9,819 nt of DNA from an uncultured Kiritimatiellota bacterium (GTDB lineage: Bacteria; Verrucomicrobiota; Kiritimatiellia; RFP12; UBA1067): positions 1-9,819 of the forward strand of contig CAKULR010000053.1 of the NCBI GenBank assembly GCA_934667295.1, given 5' to 3'. The notes beneath the pieces are model-generated. The model was not told where the DNA came from and made no database searches. It was given only the letters and a program-made list of their open reading frames with translations. Shown one piece after another: positions 6,557 through 9,819 of this stretch (positions are counted from its first letter, which is position 1; every line of letters begins with the position of its first letter). The position numbers and the translations under genes are program-made.

Positions 6557-8560
6557 CTAGTTCGTCTTCTGCATCTCGCAGAGCCTGCGGTAGACGCCGT
6601 TGGCCGCGAAGAGCTCGGCGTGCGTGCCGCGTTCGACGATGCGGCCGTCCTGCATGACGAGGATGAGGTCCGCGTTGCGGATCGTCGAGAGGCGGTGCGC
6701 GATCGCGAAGGTCGTGCGGTCCTTCATGAGGTTGTCGATGGCGTCCTGCACGAGGCGTTCGGTCACGGTGTCCAGGGCGCTCGTCGCCTCGTCGAGGATG
6801 AGGATCGGCGGGTTGCGCAGGATCGCGCGCGCGATCGCGATGCGCTGGCGCTCGCCGCCGGAGAGCGCGAAGCCCTTCTCGCCGACGTTGCGCGCGTAGC
6901 CCTCCGGCTGCGCCATGATGAAGTCGTGCGCGTTCGCCATCTTCGCGGCGGCGGCGACCTGCTCGTGCGTCGCGTCGGGCGAGCCGTACTTGATGTTCTC
7001 CTCGATCGTGTCGTTGAAGAGCAGCGTCTCCTGCATGACGCTGCCGACGAGGGCGCGCAGGTCCGCGACGTGCAGGTCGCGCAGGTCCACGCCGTCCATC
7101 GTGATGCGCCCCTCGCGCGGGTCGTAGAAGCGGGCGAGGAGGCCGCTCATCGTGGACTTGCCGCTGCCGGTGCCGCCCACCACCGCGACGACCCTGCCGC
7201 GCGCGATCTCGAAGGAGGCGTGCGAGACGGCATCCCGGTCCGCCGTCTCGTAGCGGAACGAAACGTCGTCGAAGACGATGCGGTCGTCGAAGGAGGGCTT
7301 GCGCACGGCGTCGGCCTTCTCGGGCAGTTCCATGTGGACGTCGAGGATCGAGAAGATGCGCGCGAGCGCGGCGCGTCCCTGCTCGATCTGCACCTGGATC
7401 TTCGAGAGCTGCTTGAGCGGCTTGTAGATGATGAGGAGCGGCGCGAGCATCGGCAGCACGGAGGAGAGCGTGACGTGCGCGAAGAAGCACCACACGACGA
7501 AGCCGCAGATGAGGAGGATGCCGACCGTCTCGACGGCCGGGCCCACGAGGAGCCCCAGCCGCACCGTCCGCAGCGTCGCCTTCAGGAGGTCGTGGACGAC
7601 GCGGCGATACTTCGCGTTCTCGTACGCGGCTGTGTCGTAGGCCTTCACCACGCGGATGCATGTGAGGATCTCGTGGATGCGGCTGCCCACGACGCTGAAG
7701 CGTTTCAGCGCCTTCTTCGCCCACTTGCGGATGTGCTTCGAGAGCGTGACGACGGGCACGATGAAGAGCGGGAAGCCCACGCAGATGACGACGAGCGTCG
7801 GAAGCATCCTGTTCGCGACGGCGAACCAGACGATGTAGCCGACCGAGACGGCGATCTCGAACGGCGCCTGGGCGAGCTCCTGCAGCACGTGCTGGAGGAT
7901 CTGCCGCATCTGCTGCGGGTCGGACGTCGCGCGGCTCATCAGCTGCCCCACGTCGATGCGCCCGAAGAACTGGAGCGACTGCTTCTGCAGGTGCTCCAGG
8001 ATGTCCACGCGCAGGTCCGCAACGACCCGCATCGCCGCCCACGCGAGGCAGTAGTTGTTCAGGAAGACGAGCCCCAGGCGCACGAACGCGATGAACGGCA
8101 CCACGAAGACGACGAGCAGCACGAGCGCGCCCCCCATCTCCCCCGCCTCGGTCCGGAGCGTGATGCCGCACTTCGCCGCGTATTTCTCCACCGTCGGATA
8201 CCAGCCCGGCAGCGCGCCCGCCTTCGCCATCTCGCGCTCCAGCCTGTTCGCGCGGTGCGCGGGCTTCTGCGTCCGTTCGGCGGGCGGGGCCTGTTCGGCG
8301 CGCGCGGCGTCCGCGACCTTCTCGACCCGTTCGCCCTTCCCCTCGTTCGCGAGGACGCCCTTGAGCGACGGCTGGATCACCTGGTAGAGCGGCAGCAGGG
8401 TGCCGGCGGTCAGGATGCCGCAGACGATCCCGAGCAGGATCCGCAGACGGTAGCGCCGCGCATAGCGCCACAGCCGACCGTACACCTCACGGGCCGAATA
8501 CTCCCGGTCGAAGAATTCCCGCCGGTACTGGACGGACGGGGCCTTGTGCTTTCTGGACAT
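6557..8560 (-). CDS. MsbA-like ABC exporter (fused membrane and ATPase domains)
   Basis: A 667-residue half-transporter that would dimerise in the inner membrane and use ATP to flip or export a lipid-like substrate. The first membrane helix is about residues 40-60. A long polar, Ala/Glu/Lys-rich stretch (about 62-143) follows before helix 2 (144-166), and further helices lie near 234-272 and 336-382. The ATPase domain starts near 428: Walker A GGTGSGKST (462-470), Q-loop Gln510, LFNDTIEENI (514-523), signature LSGGE (566-570), Walker B ILILDE (586-591), D-loop SALD and H-loop His622. All catalytic motifs are intact. MsbA is about 580 residues; the excess is mostly the 62-143 insertion. The start lies 16 bases after the glycosyltransferase stop, with GAGGAG overlapping that stop about 12 bases ahead of the ATG. 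The neighbouring glycosyltransferase favours an envelope glycolipid such as lipid A core as cargo, but multidrug export cannot be excluded. Confidence 0.88.
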   Translation of the reverse strand: MSRKHKAPSVQYRREFFDREYSAREVYGRLWRYARRYRLRILLGIVCGILTAGTLLPLYQVIQPSLKGVLANEGKGERVEKVADAARAEQAPPAERTQKPAHRANRLEREMAKAGALPGWYPTVEKYAAKCGITLRTEAGEMGGALVLLVVFVVPFIAFVRLGLVFLNNYCLAWAAMRVVADLRVDILEHLQKQSLQFFGRIDVGQLMSRATSDPQQMRQILQHVLQELAQAPFEIAVSVGYIVWFAVANRMLPTLVVICVGFPLFIVPVVTLSKHIRKWAKKALKRFSVVGSRIHEILTCIRVVKAYDTAAYENAKYRRVVHDLLKATLRTVRLGLLVGPAVETVGILLICGFVVWCFFAHVTLSSVLPMLAPLLIIYKPLKQLSKIQVQIEQGRAALARIFSILDVHMELPEKADAVRKPSFDDRIVFDDVSFRYETADRDAVSHASFEIARGRVVAVVGGTGSGKSTMSGLLARFYDPREGRITMDGVDLRDLHVADLRALVGSVMQETLLFNDTIEENIKYGSPDATHEQVAAAAKMANAHDFIMAQPEGYARNVGEKGFALSGGERQRIAIARAILRNPPILILDEATSALDTVTERLVQDAIDNLMKDRTTFAIAHRLSTIRNADLILVMQDGRIVERGTHAELFAANGVYRRLCEMQKTN

Positions 8561-8576
8561 CGCGTGTCGCTGCTCC

Positions 8577-9641
8577 TCACAGTCCCATGTCGGCGAGGAC
8601 CCCCGCCAGCTGGGTCTTGATCACCCGCATGCTGAGGTGCCTCTCGAAGAAATCGCGCGCGGCGGCGAAGTAGGCGTCCCGGTTCGCCCAGTCGGCGCGG
8701 TAGGCGCGCACGGCGTCCGCGATCGCCCGCGCGTCGCCCGGCGGGATGAACTTGATGGCCCGGCAGTCCTTCGCCTCGGGCGGATAGCCCGTGCAGAACT
8801 CGTTGACGGTCGGCCGCGCGCAGGCCATGCACTCGTAGACCTTGTTGCCGATCACGCGCGACGCCTTCTCGGTCGTCCCGAAGACGCCCAGCACCACGTC
8901 GTGCGCGCAGATCACCTTCGGCACGTCCACGTACGGCACCTTGTCGAGGAAGCGGATGTTCGAGATGCCCGCCGCCTTCGCCTCGGTCGCGGCCTTGTAG
9001 GCCCCCCAGCCGAGGAAGTCCCACTGGATGCCCTCGCCCTCCGTCATCCGCGCCGCCTCCACGATGTACTCCGTGCCGTGGAGCGGCAGGTACGCCCCGT
9101 GGTAGAGGACGCGGAACGGACCCGTGGCGGGTGCCGCGTCCGCCTGGGGCCGGAACACCGTCTCGTCCGTGCCGGTCAGGAGCACGCGCAGCCGTTCGCG
9201 CGGCACGTTGAACTCGCGCGCGCAGAACTCCAGGTGGCACGACGTGTCCCACGTCACCATGTCGGGCGCGTTCATCAGCACGGTCTCGTGGGCGTGGAGC
9301 CGCTTCGCGCGCGGCTCGTCGGCCCGCCACTTCTTTTGTTCGAGAACCTTCTTGTCCCACGCCGAGATCATCGGGTCGAACAGCGCCTTCACGCCCCGCC
9401 GGTGCGCCCAACGGCACGCCGCGAGGATGTCGCGCTGGCGGCAGACGGGCACCCACACGAGGTCGGGGAGGGGACGCCGCCCGAGCCCGCGCACGGCGGC
9501 CTCCCAGTCGCCGAACTTCGGAAACCACTTGACGAAGAAATAGTCCACGTCCCAGCCCAGCTCGCGGAAGAGGGCCGCATAGACCCGGTTGCGCGAGTAG
9601 CCGGGATCGAACCGTCCCCAGAACAGCACCTTCTTTGCCAT
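8577..9641 (-). CDS. Glycosyltransferase family 4-like protein (GT-B fold)
   Basis: A 354-residue probable retaining glycosyltransferase that would add a sugar from a nucleotide donor to an envelope lipid or polysaccharide at the cytoplasmic face of the membrane. The N-terminal acceptor domain opens with VLFWGRFDPGYSRNRVY (5-21), a nucleotide-fold start. The C-terminal donor domain begins near 175 (FRVLYHGAYLPLHGTEYIVE, 176-195) and continues with WDFLGWG (207-213). SRVIGNKVYECMACARPTV (261-279) carries the Lys267 and Glu270 expected at the nucleotide-sugar site; Glu258 is the likely partner of the ExxxxxxxE-type motif. No signal peptide or membrane helix is seen. It is first in the run, with a -10 box 9 bases before its ATG, and the MsbA-like exporter follows 16 bases later. 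The acceptor and donor cannot be named. Confidence 0.82.
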   Translation of the reverse strand: MAKKVLFWGRFDPGYSRNRVYAALFRELGWDVDYFFVKWFPKFGDWEAAVRGLGRRPLPDLVWVPVCRQRDILAACRWAHRRGVKALFDPMISAWDKKVLEQKKWRADEPRAKRLHAHETVLMNAPDMVTWDTSCHLEFCAREFNVPRERLRVLLTGTDETVFRPQADAAPATGPFRVLYHGAYLPLHGTEYIVEAARMTEGEGIQWDFLGWGAYKAATEAKAAGISNIRFLDKVPYVDVPKVICAHDVVLGVFGTTEKASRVIGNKVYECMACARPTVNEFCTGYPPEAKDCRAIKFIPPGDARAIADAVRAYRADWANRDAYFAAARDFFERHLSMRVIKTQLAGVLADMGL

Positions 9642-9650
9642 AAGGGAATT

Positions 9651-9659
9651 AGTATAACA
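9651..9659 (-). promoter_or_regulatory. Extended -10 promoter of the glycosyltransferase-led operon
   Basis: The minus strand reads TGT then TATACT, an extended -10 element, with exactly 9 bases (AATTCCCTT) before the ATG at 9641. No good -35 hexamer is seen at 16-18 bp, where the sequence is GC-rich. No Shine-Dalgarno sequence fits in the gap, so a leader of about 3 bases is predicted. It would drive the whole run down to thiN or nagA. Confidence 0.6.
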
Positions 9660-9714
9660 TATCTCGGTGCGGCCCGCTCACCCTCCCCCTCCGCAAAAAG
9701 CAATTGTGGATTGA

Positions 9715-9742
9715 AGGTTTCAGGTTTTAGGTTTCAAGTTTT
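9715..9742. repeat. Degenerate 7-base tandem repeat in the AT-rich spacer
   Basis: Four adjacent 7-base units read AGGTTTC, AGGTTTT, AGGTTTC and AAGTTTT. Related GGTTTTA and GGTTTAC copies follow at 9749-9755 and 9761-9767. The AT-rich, purine/pyrimidine-skewed composition contrasts sharply with the GC-rich genes. Heptamer-phased intergenic repeats occur in several bacterial groups; their function here is unknown. Confidence 0.7.
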
Positions 9743-9768
9743 ATGTCCGGTTTTATGATAGGTTTACA

Positions 9769-9795
9769 CTTTCTTCTTGAAGCCTAAGAAGAAAG
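9769..9795. other. Perfect 10-bp stem-loop in the right-hand spacer
   Basis: CTTTCTTCTT (9769-9778) and AAGAAGAAAG (9786-9795) pair perfectly around the 7-base loop GAAGCCT. No T run follows on either strand, so it is not a standard intrinsic terminator. It could be a structured 5' leader of a plus-strand gene starting beyond the window, a stabilising hairpin, or a repeat-family member. A weak plus-strand -10-like TATGAT lies just before it at 9754-9759. Confidence 0.6.
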
Positions 9796-9819
9796 CGGGT
9801 AGCGATGAAGGACAAAATA

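Noticed and set aside
4464..6560. Plus-strand open frame of about 700 codons opposite parC
   Set aside because: It mirrors the parC codon pattern (Leu/Asp/Glu/Arg-rich translation), has no family motif, and the minus strand encodes an intact topoisomerase.
6422..8620. Plus-strand open frame of about 730 codons opposite the ABC exporter
   Set aside because: Its translation is dominated by Arg, His, Asp and Val, as expected from antisense reading of a GC-rich gene; the minus strand has every ABC motif.
9715..9767. CRISPR array
   Set aside because: The repeat units are only 7 bases, adjacent and degenerate, with no spacers of regular length and no cas gene nearby.
9805..9819. Possible start of a plus-strand gene (ATG AAG GAC AAA ATA)
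   Set aside because: Only five codons are visible and the ribosome binding site is uncertain, so it is not listed as a gene; it is mentioned only with the hairpin finding.

Overview
This is a GC-rich, densely packed bacterial window with AT-rich intergenic gaps. Almost all coding is on the minus strand. Several proteins look like the Bacteroidetes-type version of their family (ParC, thiamine pyrophosphokinase), while MurA carries Asp at the active-site Cys position, as in Chlamydia. Together with the high GC and a heparinase-type lyase, this suggests a Gram-negative member of the PVC group (Kiritimatiellota, Lentisphaerota or Verrucomicrobiota). That assignment is inference from remembered family features, not from a search.

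Layout from left to right. Positions 1-356 hold the N-terminal third of murA (minus strand), running off the left edge. Positions 357-434 are a divergent promoter region. A complete tRNA-Gln(CUG) with encoded CCA lies on the plus strand at 435-508, followed by a hairpin terminator at 513-538 that appears to work in both directions. From there to 9641 is a six-gene minus-strand run. In transcription order it is: a GT4-type glycosyltransferase (9641-8577), a large MsbA-like ABC exporter (8560-6557), topoisomerase IV subunit A (6506-4278), a secreted heparinase II/III-like polysaccharide lyase (4281-2401), thiamine pyrophosphokinase (2391-1741) and N-acetylglucosamine-6-phosphate deacetylase (1730-579). 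Gaps are 50 bases or less and one junction is a 4-base ATGA overlap. The right end (9657-9819) is an AT-rich spacer with degenerate 7-base repeats and a perfect 10-bp stem-loop.

How the genes fit together: the glycosyltransferase and exporter plausibly make and flip a cell-envelope glycolipid. The lyase and NagA suit use of amino-sugar-containing polysaccharides, but they are separated by a thiamine cofactor gene and preceded by a topoisomerase, so the run looks like a mixed housekeeping operon rather than a dedicated pathway. nagA probably also has its own promoter.

The most interesting pattern is in the promoters. The three genes that appear to begin transcription units (murA, nagA, the glycosyltransferase) each have a near-perfect -10 box exactly 9 bases before the ATG and no clear Shine-Dalgarno sequence, which predicts leaderless or nearly leaderless mRNAs. 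I found no CRISPR array, insertion sequence, phage gene or defence system, and no convincing novel multi-gene system.
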